This document shows positions 56,898 to 64,000 of a stretch of 64,000 nucleotides of DNA, one piece after another. The notes below the pieces were generated by a model. The model was given only the letters and a program-made list of their open reading frames with translations. It made no database searches and had not been told where the DNA came from. The stretch lies in assembly GCA_947446645.1 (NCBI GenBank), contig CANFHA010000015.1:1-64000 (forward strand), in the 5' to 3' direction. A program made the translations under genes and the position numbers. The DNA is from Chitinophagaceae bacterium (GTDB lineage: Bacteria; Bacteroidota; Bacteroidia; Chitinophagales; Chitinophagaceae). The stretch's first letter is position 1, and each line of letters starts with the position of its first letter.

Positions 56898-57314
56898 ATG
56901 AAGCCTCCATTGTTCTTACACTATATCCTGTTATCAGGTCTGCTTATGGTAGCTGCCTGTAATAATGTAGCCACCGGAGGTAATGCGGCGGCTAAAGCGA
57001 AAAGTGTTTTACCTGGCCAATGGAAGATTGTTCACATTACAAATGATCCGAAGGATGATTCTATAGGCGGCAATCCGGATGACAACAATATCATTATCAC
57101 ATTTAAAGAAGATGGCTCTGGCAGCTCATCTTCTGCATCGGGCGGCAGCTCATTTAAGTGGACGGTGGGAGAAAGCGACAACTGGCTCAGGATCACGGAC
57201 AATAGCACAGGGCAGGTAAACGCACTTTCTCTTACAAAGATGTCCTCCTCATCGTTTACCGTAAGAGATACATCGGCACACCCGGTGCAATGGGAGACAT
57301 TTCAGAAGCAATAA
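56898..57314 (+). CDS. Small lipoprotein, lipocalin-like
   Basis: 138 residues from ATG 56898. Lipobox: MKPPLFLHYILLSGLLMVAAC. Mature part GQWKIVHITNDPKDDSIGGN, IIITFKEDGSGSSSSASG, FKWTVGESDNWLRIT follows the short beta-barrel pattern of the lipocalin-like DUF4923/'lipocalin_4' proteins in Bacteroidota, with a Ser/Gly-rich loop. Ligand unknown. The stop shares one base with the start of the NUDIX gene (TAATG). Confidence 0.65.
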   Translation: MKPPLFLHYILLSGLLMVAACNNVATGGNAAAKAKSVLPGQWKIVHITNDPKDDSIGGNPDDNNIIITFKEDGSGSSSSASGGSSFKWTVGESDNWLRITDNSTGQVNALSLTKMSSSSFTVRDTSAHPVQWETFQKQ

Positions 57315-57919
57315 TGATACATAAAACAGAGATCGCGAGCTTTGTGACGACCTACTTAGCACAATTCCCGGATGAAGCAGGGACTACGAAATTATTTGCC
57401 GGCTTTCTAGGGAGGAACGGGCAATCGGCGCTGTTCAGCCGTAAAAATTTCGACGGGCATATTACAACCAGTGCATTTATCATAAACGATAGCTACTCTG
57501 AGATTTTGTTGCTAAAACATAAGTCGCTGAACAGGTGGCTGCAACCGGGTGGACATGTGGAGGGTGATGAATCTCTTTTGCTGTCAGCGCTGCGGGAAGC
57601 CCATGAGGAGACCGGTATACCGGTTAATGAGCTACATAATATACCAGCATTCCCAGATGCTGCCCTACCGTTTGATATTGACTCGCACTACATACCTGCC
57701 AATCCTAAAAAAATGGAAGACGGTCATTACCACCATGACCTCCGTTACCTGTTCGTTTATAGAGGTGATGGCAACATCACTTTCAATGCCGACGAATCGA
57801 CAGGCCTGAAATGGGTGAAATTTACCGAGTTAACGGATGACGATACTTTTGGCGCGGTGATAAGGAAGATCAATGCCTTCCTGTATCCATCAACTCCAAG
57901 TGCTATAAAACAAGGGTAA
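57314..57919 (+). CDS. NUDIX hydrolase
   Basis: 201 residues from ATG 57314, overlapping the previous stop by one base. The NUDIX box is complete near residues 81-103: GGHVEGDESLLLSALREAHE then ETGI. The N-terminal part (TSAFIINDSYSEILLLKHKS) and the C-terminal FRY-like RYLFVYRGDG segment fit the ADP-ribose/nucleotide pyrophosphatase branch. It hydrolyses nucleoside diphosphate-linked compounds; substrate not predictable. Confidence 0.9.
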   Translation: MIHKTEIASFVTTYLAQFPDEAGTTKLFAGFLGRNGQSALFSRKNFDGHITTSAFIINDSYSEILLLKHKSLNRWLQPGGHVEGDESLLLSALREAHEETGIPVNELHNIPAFPDAALPFDIDSHYIPANPKKMEDGHYHHDLRYLFVYRGDGNITFNADESTGLKWVKFTELTDDDTFGAVIRKINAFLYPSTPSAIKQG

Positions 57920-57934
57920 CTGGATTATTTGCGA

Positions 57935-57942
57935 TATTTTTG
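57935..57942 (+). promoter_or_regulatory. Candidate -7 box of the radical SAM gene
   Basis: TATTTTTG fits TAnnTTTG and lies 17 bp before the TTG start at 57960. No -33 element at standard spacing. Confidence 0.35.
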
Positions 57943-57959
57943 TATCTAAATAACGTTGT

Positions 57960-60158
57960 TTGAGCGCTTCTGTTTTTTTAATAACTCCTCCCTTTACGCA
58001 GCTGAATACGCCATACCCGGCTACTGCCTATCTGAAAGGATTTCTGAATACGAAGGGAATTACTTCTTTCCAGGCAGACCTTGGCATTGAAGTTACGCTC
58101 GAGCTTTTTTCCAGAAATGGGCTAAGCCAATTGTTTTCGCAGATAGAAGCGAAAGCGAAGGAGCCATCAGAGAATGCAATGCGTATAGTGTCGCTGCAGG
58201 AAGATTATATCAATACCATTGATGTGGTCATACTGTTTCTTCAGGGCAAGGACCCGACCATGGGCCAGCGCATAGCCCAGCGGGGCTTCCTTCCTGAAGC
58301 ATCCAGATTTGCACAGATAGATGATCTGCATTACGCATTTGGCAGCATGGGCACGCAGGACAAGGCCAAGCACCTGGCGACCATGTATCTTGAAGACCTC
58401 AGCGACCTGATCATGGAATGTGTGGATCCGCATTTCGGGTTTAGCCGATATGCAGAGCGCCTCGGCAGGTCGGCGAATAGCTTTGATGAACTATATGCGG
58501 CTTTGCATGCCGACTTTACGTTTGTAGACTATATTTTGATGAAACTGCTTGCTGCGCGGATGGAAGAGACAGATCCGAAGCTGGTGGCTATATCAGTGCC
58601 TTTCCCCGGAAACCTATATGCAGCATTCCGTATTGCTCAGTGGATAAGGAAGAACAGGCCTGCCGTTAAGGTTGCTATGGGCGGTGGGTTTGCTAATACA
58701 GAATTGCGCTCATTGTCTGACGCGAGGGTGTTTGAGTTTTTTGATTTTATTGTACTTGATGATGGGGAAGCGCCCATAGAAAATATTATACGGCATTTAA
58801 ACGGAGAGAAGGGCATTGACGAACTGAAGCGCACGTTTGTACTAAAGGATGGAGTAGTAACCTACATGAATAACAAGGCGTGTACGGACTATAAGCAGGG
58901 AGAGGTGGGCACACCCGACTACAGCGACTTTCTTTTAGACAAATACATTTCTGCGATTGAGGTAGTAAACCCAATGCATAGCCTATGGAGCGACGGCAGG
59001 TGGAATAAGCTTACCATGGCGCACGGCTGCTATTGGGGGAAGTGCACTTTTTGCGACATATCGCTCGATTACATAAGGCTATATGAGCCTGTTGCTGCTC
59101 AGCTGCTTTGCGACAGGATAGAAGAGATAGTGGCACAAACCAGGCAGACAGGCTTTCACTTTGTGGATGAAGCGGCACCTCCTGCACTGATGCGCGCATT
59201 GGCCCTGGAGTTGATTCGCAGGAAAATAACCATATCCTGGTGGACCAATATCAGGTTTGAAAAGAGCTTTACACGTGACCTGTGCGTGCTCCTTAAGGCA
59301 TCGGGCTGTATAGCGGTGTCTGGCGGGCTTGAGGTGGCTGCAGACCGGCTACTTGCACTGATACAGAAAGGCATAACGGTGGAACAGGTGGCGCGGGTAA
59401 ACAAGCACTTTACCGAGGCCGGTATAATGGTGCATGCATACCTTATGTATGGCTTCCCCACGCAGACGGCACAGGAAACGATAGACTCACTGGAGATGGT
59501 GCGCCAGATGTTCCAGGCCGGCATTTTGCGCTCGGCTTTCTGGCACCAGTTTGCAATGACAGCACATAGCCCTGTTGGGCTGGACCCGGGCAAATTTGGT
59601 GTAAAGAAGGAAACCGAGGCGACAGGCGCCTTTGCAAATAACGATATAGCGCATGTCGATCCCACCGGGGGAGAGCACGACACATTTACTATGGGGCTAA
59701 AGAAGTCTCTGCTCAATTATATGCATGGGGCGTGCTTTGACTATCCGCTACAAAAGTGGTTTGAAATGAAGGTGCCTAAGACAACAATAAAGCCTGACCA
59801 TATTGCTGCAATACTGAACGAAGAAGAGTATGCTACCTCAAATCCGAATGCGAAGATAGTATGGCTGGGAAAGCAGCCCAGGACAGAAACGGTTACCAAA
59901 TCTAAGAAAGGCAACACCTGGGAACTTACATCGCTGACCTTCCAAAGCAAGCAGGATACTGTGAGCATAAAGGTAGATGCGGCCCAAGGTGCGTGGCTGG
60001 CAGATATGCTGCCCAAGCTTTCTGTAAATAATCTGAAGGCACTTACTTACCGGGAAGTAGAGGAAAGCTTCTACGCCGCCGGGCTCGAAGATTTTGAGCT
60101 ATTCTGGGATAACAAACCGATTAACGGGCTGTATAAGTTTGGACTACTGAAACTCTAG
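57960..60158 (+). CDS. B12-binding-domain radical SAM protein
   Basis: 732 residues, TTG start (no earlier start in frame; an in-frame TAA is just upstream). Residues 1-280 hold a B12-like Rossmann part (VFLITPPFTQLNTPYPA, KLVAISVPFPGN, VKVAMGGGFANTEL, FIVLDDGEAP). The radical SAM core begins near 352 with KLTMAHGCYWGKCTFCD: the cluster cysteines are spaced C-x4-C-x2-C, not C-x3-C-x2-C. Downstream GGLEVAADRLLALIQKG and AYLMYGFPTQTAQE are SAM-domain motifs. A C-terminal domain of about 150 residues is unassigned. Related proteins modify peptides or small molecules; the substrate is unknown and no precursor peptide gene was seen nearby. Confidence 0.8.
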   Translation: MSASVFLITPPFTQLNTPYPATAYLKGFLNTKGITSFQADLGIEVTLELFSRNGLSQLFSQIEAKAKEPSENAMRIVSLQEDYINTIDVVILFLQGKDPTMGQRIAQRGFLPEASRFAQIDDLHYAFGSMGTQDKAKHLATMYLEDLSDLIMECVDPHFGFSRYAERLGRSANSFDELYAALHADFTFVDYILMKLLAARMEETDPKLVAISVPFPGNLYAAFRIAQWIRKNRPAVKVAMGGGFANTELRSLSDARVFEFFDFIVLDDGEAPIENIIRHLNGEKGIDELKRTFVLKDGVVTYMNNKACTDYKQGEVGTPDYSDFLLDKYISAIEVVNPMHSLWSDGRWNKLTMAHGCYWGKCTFCDISLDYIRLYEPVAAQLLCDRIEEIVAQTRQTGFHFVDEAAPPALMRALALELIRRKITISWWTNIRFEKSFTRDLCVLLKASGCIAVSGGLEVAADRLLALIQKGITVEQVARVNKHFTEAGIMVHAYLMYGFPTQTAQETIDSLEMVRQMFQAGILRSAFWHQFAMTAHSPVGLDPGKFGVKKETEATGAFANNDIAHVDPTGGEHDTFTMGLKKSLLNYMHGACFDYPLQKWFEMKVPKTTIKPDHIAAILNEEEYATSNPNAKIVWLGKQPRTETVTKSKKGNTWELTSLTFQSKQDTVSIKVDAAQGAWLADMLPKLSVNNLKALTYREVEESFYAAGLEDFELFWDNKPINGLYKFGLLKL

Positions 60159-60211
60159 TTGGTGGTCTATAATGTGTCCATATTTTGTCGCAATTATTTT
60201 ATCTTCACTTA

Positions 60212-60658
60212 GTGATATCTACTATAGCATTGCGTTCATTTGTTGCTTTTATGCTGGTACTTAGCTGTGCGTGTGGGGTTGCGCATAAGGCACATGTAGA
60301 GGCTAATAGCTCTGTTGCTGTAGCCCCCGGAAGCTGCAGCGTGCGCGGTAAGATCATATGTATTGTGACGCCATCAGGTGCTGACACTGCCGATATTTGT
60401 TCTAAATATGCATGTCGCGCGCAGGTGCAAATTATAGGGGTGGCTGCCTGCGGAGCCGGTGTTTCGCTACCCGTGAATGCCGGCGAACTTGTAGAAATGA
60501 AGTTTGCCTACACACTGCATAGCTCAGAAGTAATACCAGGCCTTAGGACTAAATTCCCTGGAATGAAAAAGGGAGACGTATTCACAGCCAATGTCTCGCA
60601 GCGGCTGGTTATGGGTGGCACCAGCGAATTCGTAGTATATGACTACGATGTAAAGTGA
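60212..60658 (+). CDS. Secreted lipoprotein-like protein of unknown function
   Basis: About 148 residues if the GTG at 60212 is used (VISTIALRSFVAFMLVLSC AC looks like a lipobox); a TTG at 60185 or ATG at 60251 are alternatives. Mature chain: GSCSVRGKIICIVTPSGADT, CSKYACRAQVQIIGVAACGA, FAYTLHSSEVIPGLRTKF, KGDVFTANVSQRLVMGG. It has several Cys and a beta-rich end. No family recognised. The T9SS protein gene follows after 68 bp. Confidence 0.55.
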   Translation: MISTIALRSFVAFMLVLSCACGVAHKAHVEANSSVAVAPGSCSVRGKIICIVTPSGADTADICSKYACRAQVQIIGVAACGAGVSLPVNAGELVEMKFAYTLHSSEVIPGLRTKFPGMKKGDVFTANVSQRLVMGGTSEFVVYDYDVK

Positions 60659-60726
60659 CGCCTGGTGTTATAGTCTGCTTTCGCCTTTGGTATAACAATC
60701 GTATCTTTAAGGTTATAACTTTTTTT

Positions 60727-63522
60727 ATGATCAATAAAAGGACCGTCGTGCCTCTATTAGGCATGTTCATCGTTGCCGCATTTTATATGCTGGCAAGTGC
60801 TAACCGCCCGGGCTACGAGGAGCGGAGGGAAAGGGAAGCGCAAGGCGCAGGTGATGATGACGCCGGCAGGGAGGAATACGAGTTCATGCGGCTACGTGAC
60901 CCGGCCACCGGTAAGATACCCGATAATATACGTGCAAAAGAGCTGGCATATGGCTCAAATCTACCGAATGACTTTGACAAAATGCTGGCCTCCTACGCAT
61001 CAGGCCGGACCACTGCGCTGGCATGGCAGCCAAGAGGCCCATGGAATGTAGGAGGCAGAACGAGAGCACTAGGCGTAGATGTGACCAATGAACGCAACCT
61101 TATTGCAGGCACCGTATCGGGAACGATGTGGCGGTCTACAGACGCGGGGGTAACCTGGGTACCTACTACGCCGAGCATGCAATACAAGAGCGTAACTGCT
61201 GTAGCGCAGGATACCCGCCATGCACATACGAATGTGTGGTACTACTCTACCGGCGAGGGTTTCGGCGCATCTGCCAGCGCTACGGGTGCGTACTACCTGG
61301 GGGATGGCATATACAAGTCGGTAGATAGCGGAGTGACCTGGTCGGTGCTGCCATCTACTCTTACAGCAAATCTTACCACCTTCGACACCTGGAGCGATAT
61401 AGTATGGAATATCGCGACCTATCCTGCTGATACTGTGAATGATGTAGTGTTTGCAGCAGTGTATGGAGGTATCTACAAGTCTATGGATGGCGGCAGCACA
61501 TGGACGTTCATCTTAGGGTCCGGTAATAGCTATTTCACTGATATTGCAGTGACAAAGACAGGTGTTGTATATGTAACTATGAGCAGCGATGGCTTGCAGC
61601 ATGGAATATTCCGCTCAACAGACGGGACTACCTTTACCAACATAACTCCTACAGGATGGCCAGCTACTTTCAACAGGATAAAGATCGGTATAAACCCTAC
61701 GGATGAAAGCCAGGTATACCTGCTTGCCAATACACCTGGCTCTGGTACTATAGATACCAACTACCTTGGCAATTTAGAGTATAACAGCCTATGGAAGTAT
61801 AAGTACCTGTCCGGAGATGGCAGCGGCAGTGGTGGATTGTGGAATGACTACTCATCCAATCTTCCCAATTCCGGTGGTTTCTTTGACCGGTTTACATCGC
61901 AAGGGTCTTATAACCTGGTAGTGCGGGTGAAGCCCGATGACAGCAATACCGTATTCGTTGGCGGGTCAGGCTTATACCGCTCCACGTCTGGGTTTGCGGA
62001 TAATACGCATACAACTATAATTGGGGGCTATCTGCCCGGTGCAACGTTGCCGGTAGTTGGCCTTTATGCCAATCACCATCCCGACCAACATGAGCTCATT
62101 TTCCTGCAGAGTGATCCGGCAAAAATGTATAGCTCGAATGATGGTGGCATATTCTTCACCAACAACGATACTGCTGCCACTGTAGCCTGGACACCACGAA
62201 ACAATGGTTACCTGACTACGATGTTTTACTCCTGCGCCATAGACCATGCGACAACAAGCGATATAATAATTGGCGGTGCCCAGGACAATGGTAGCTGGTA
62301 TACCAACTCTGCATCGCTTACCGCACCATGGGTAACTCCGCGCGGCGGGGACGGATCTTTCTGCGCGATAGCTGATAACGCCACTGACTTCTATTTTAGC
62401 CTGCAGCAAGGCAAAATGTGGCGTACAAAACTTAACGCATCGGGTGGTGTAGACAGCTCAGCACGTATAGATCCGATTGGTGGATTTGGCTACCTGTTTG
62501 TAAACCCGTTTGTAATAGATCCGAATAACAATAACATTATGTACCTGGCAGCGGGAAGATGCCTGTGGCGTAACAATAATCTTTCGGGCATACCCCTGGT
62601 AAATAACTGGGATAGCATAACTACGAACTGGGTCAAGTTTACCGATTCGCTGCCGGCAGCGGGCACGCAGATAACCGCTATTGCAGCGTGCAAGACACCG
62701 GCAAACCGTGTATACTACGGATCGTCCTACAAACGCCTTTACCGCATAGAAAATGCAAACGTAGGTACACCTTCGCGGGTAGATATAACTTCGTCACTTT
62801 TCCCGGGCGGAAGCAACATTTCCTGCGTAGCTGTAGACCCATCTAACGGGGACAACCTGCTGGTGGTGTTTTCCAACTATGGGTCTTATAGCTTATTCTA
62901 CTCTACAGATGCCGGCGCCACCTTTAAGAAAGTGGGCGGTAACCTGGAGGAGCACCCCAGTGGCGGTGGTAACGGACCATCCATACGCTGGGCAACCATA
63001 ATACCACTGGCGGATGGTACTGTGTACCTGGTAGGGACAAGCGTGGGCTTGTTTGCTACGACTCACCTGCATACTGAAGCAGACTCTACCGTATGGGTGC
63101 AACAGGGGTCTACGACGATAGGATCGTCTGTAGTGAACATGATAGACTACAGGGCAACCGACGGGCTGGTAGTGATAGCAACCCACTCAGCCGGCATGTT
63201 CTCCACGCATATAAACAGCATAGCAGATGTATCTACGGCTACGCCGACTGTGAACAACCATTTCGACCTGGATTTCAACAACTTCCCGAATCCATTTACC
63301 AATACTACTACCATAAGGTTTAGCCTTAAAGAAAGCAGCAATGTGACCCTGAAAGTGTATGACGGGCAGGGACGACTTGTGAAAATACTGGCCAACGGAC
63401 CTATGAATGCCGGCGAACAAAACTTCACCTTTGAGCCTAGTATACTATCAGCAGGTGTGTATTACTGCACGCTGACTGCTGATGGATATACGGAAACGAG
63501 AAAACTGATGTTGCTGAGATAG
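60727..63522 (+). CDS. T9SS-exported beta-propeller protein (BNR/VPS10-like)
   Basis: 931 residues from ATG 60727 (MINKRTVVPLLGMFIVAAFY signal-type N-terminus; the extra 24 codons upstream are not protein-like). From about 90 to 840 the chain has repeated Asp-box-like motifs (TMWRSTDAGVTW, GIYKSMDGGSTWTF, GIFRSTDGTTF, KMYSSNDGGIFF, LFYSTDAGATF), as in sialidase/VPS10-type propellers. The C-terminal 80 residues (FNNFPNPFTNTTTIRFSL, VTLKVYDGQGRLVKIL, LSAGVYYCTLTADGYTETRK) are a type A T9SS sorting domain that directs it across the outer membrane. Catalytic function, if any, is unknown. A dispersed repeat begins about 15 bp after its stop. Confidence 0.88.
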   Translation: MINKRTVVPLLGMFIVAAFYMLASANRPGYEERREREAQGAGDDDAGREEYEFMRLRDPATGKIPDNIRAKELAYGSNLPNDFDKMLASYASGRTTALAWQPRGPWNVGGRTRALGVDVTNERNLIAGTVSGTMWRSTDAGVTWVPTTPSMQYKSVTAVAQDTRHAHTNVWYYSTGEGFGASASATGAYYLGDGIYKSVDSGVTWSVLPSTLTANLTTFDTWSDIVWNIATYPADTVNDVVFAAVYGGIYKSMDGGSTWTFILGSGNSYFTDIAVTKTGVVYVTMSSDGLQHGIFRSTDGTTFTNITPTGWPATFNRIKIGINPTDESQVYLLANTPGSGTIDTNYLGNLEYNSLWKYKYLSGDGSGSGGLWNDYSSNLPNSGGFFDRFTSQGSYNLVVRVKPDDSNTVFVGGSGLYRSTSGFADNTHTTIIGGYLPGATLPVVGLYANHHPDQHELIFLQSDPAKMYSSNDGGIFFTNNDTAATVAWTPRNNGYLTTMFYSCAIDHATTSDIIIGGAQDNGSWYTNSASLTAPWVTPRGGDGSFCAIADNATDFYFSLQQGKMWRTKLNASGGVDSSARIDPIGGFGYLFVNPFVIDPNNNNIMYLAAGRCLWRNNNLSGIPLVNNWDSITTNWVKFTDSLPAAGTQITAIAACKTPANRVYYGSSYKRLYRIENANVGTPSRVDITSSLFPGGSNISCVAVDPSNGDNLLVVFSNYGSYSLFYSTDAGATFKKVGGNLEEHPSGGGNGPSIRWATIIPLADGTVYLVGTSVGLFATTHLHTEADSTVWVQQGSTTIGSSVVNMIDYRATDGLVVIATHSAGMFSTHINSIADVSTATPTVNNHFDLDFNNFPNPFTNTTTIRFSLKESSNVTLKVYDGQGRLVKILANGPMNAGEQNFTFEPSILSAGVYYCTLTADGYTETRKLMLLR

Positions 63523-63536
63523 ACCAGAGAAGCGAA

Positions 63537-63985
63537 ATTTGCACATGTTGTGATTGACTATTAGCGATTTATGTGTTGAAAATTGCGGATTTTTGCGGGA
63601 GAATTTCCGGTTGTTGCAAACAACTGGAATTGCGGGATCTCTTCCGGTTTTTGCTTTGCTATTTTTAGTGCCTTTTTCAAAATGCCCCATTTCCCTGGAA
63701 AAATAAAAACAGCGATATGGGGCATTTTGTTTTAGCATGCGCCAGCATATTTTTCATAATTTCAACACTTTAGGTGCTATATCAGCAATTTATAAAATTC
63801 CCCATTACACCCCACTCTTTCCCGATTGTTACGCTGTGTGAACGGGAATTTAAGAATATCCGGAATTGCGGCAGTTTATCATTTTCATCCCCCATACCCC
63901 AGGGGTGTCCCGGTGTTGTAAGATCGCTTTGCACTATTCTTCGCGTGAGGCTACGCTATTGGGCACAGCCGGGGGTGGCTTCACA
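63537..63985 (-). repeat. Dispersed repeat element, copy B (about 450 bp)
   Basis: This is the inverted counterpart of 42155-42615. On the minus strand it reads GCAAAGCGATCTTACAAC, TTCACACAGCGTAACAATCG, AAAATGCCCCATATCG with its inverted partner TGGGGCATTTT, AAACCGGAAGAGAT, CACATAAATC and CAATCACAACATGTGCAAATT. Its outer end lies near the right window edge and may continue. It contains a 54-codon ORF (63561-63725) described separately. Confidence 0.8.
63561..63725 (-). CDS. 54-residue ORF inside repeat copy B, possibly coding
   Basis: From ATG 63725 to TAA 63561-63563: begins MPHIAVFIFPGKWGILKKAL and continues KIAKQKPEEIPQFQLF, ending RNFQHINR. In copy A the same frame is broken by one extra T (run of six) and one extra A (run of six). 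The codons around the start (ATGCCCCA) pair with the codons for TGGGGCAT further in, so the start would lie in a hairpin. However, another frame is equally open in both copies and changes between copies are not clearly biased to silent sites, so the element may not be coding at all. Confidence 0.3.
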   Translation of the reverse strand: MPHIAVFIFPGKWGILKKALKIAKQKPEEIPQFQLFATTGNSPAKIRNFQHINR

Positions 63986-64000
63986 CATTGAATTCAGCAA

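Noticed and set aside
1-64000. tRNA and rRNA genes
   Set aside because: No cloverleaf with CCA-proximal pairing or rRNA signature was noticed by eye; a tRNA scan would settle this.

Overview
The window looks like a chromosomal segment of a Bacteroidota bacterium, most likely of the Chitinophagaceae type. The evidence is a type IX secretion (T9SS) C-terminal sorting domain, a TonB-dependent receptor with a carboxypeptidase-like regulatory domain, an ECF sigma/anti-sigma/outer-membrane-barrel operon, DUF2911, DUF3098 and DUF4412 proteins, a MetH that lacks its homocysteine-methyltransferase part, and promoter-like TAnnTTTG boxes. No rRNA, tRNA or CRISPR array was seen.

Layout. Positions 1-15080 (minus strand) are one open frame of at least 5,026 codons: a giant secreted Thr/Ser/Gly/Asn-rich adhesin-like protein that runs off the left edge. 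It has a signal peptide, a run of nine G just after it, large modules (833, 1,329 and 1,330 codons) and, at the distal end seen here, about nine Ig-like repeats of about 83 residues. Positions 15671-18625 hold a frameshifted alpha/beta hydrolase, a DUF2911 gene with an internal amber codon and a DUF4412 gene. Positions 18689-22777 hold an amidohydrolase, ftsX, a DUF3098 gene, a histone H1-like gene and a lipoprotein. Positions 22990-25590 are the sigma/anti-sigma/barrel operon. Then come a 37-residue lipoprotein, metH, and an AT-rich two-gene cassette (28655-30300) coding for an ABC-type ATPase and a TOPRIM protein, which resembles anti-phage OLD/PARIS systems.

Positions 30315-39864 carry a PAP2-like membrane protein, a TonB receptor, a beta-rich secreted protein with a lipoprotein, and housekeeping genes (MarC, DUF1801, VOC, pseudouridine synthase, methyltransferase), then a TPR-Arr fusion (predicted rifamycin ADP-ribosyltransferase) and a DUF1772 gene. 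Positions 40243-41817 are a paralogous pair of unrecognised secreted basic proteins, the second with a TGA in its signal peptide. Positions 42841-47578 form a cyanophycin cluster: cyanophycin synthetase, cyanophycinase and isoaspartyl dipeptidase. msrA follows, then a type IB topoisomerase gene broken by TAG just before its catalytic tyrosine. The right part has small secreted proteins, a PAS histidine kinase, an arylsulfotransferase with an aldo/keto reductase, a membrane-anchored HExxH protein, a NUDIX hydrolase, a radical SAM protein and a 931-residue T9SS-exported propeller protein.

Three points stand out. First, the ATPase/TOPRIM cassette is the best candidate for an incompletely described system. 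Second, four genes each carry a single lesion (one frameshift, three in-frame stops) while the rest of the frame stays intact. Third, a repeat of about 450 bp occurs at 42155-42615 and, inverted, at 63537-63985, with a related partial piece near 31075. All calls were made by reading the sequence; no database search was run.
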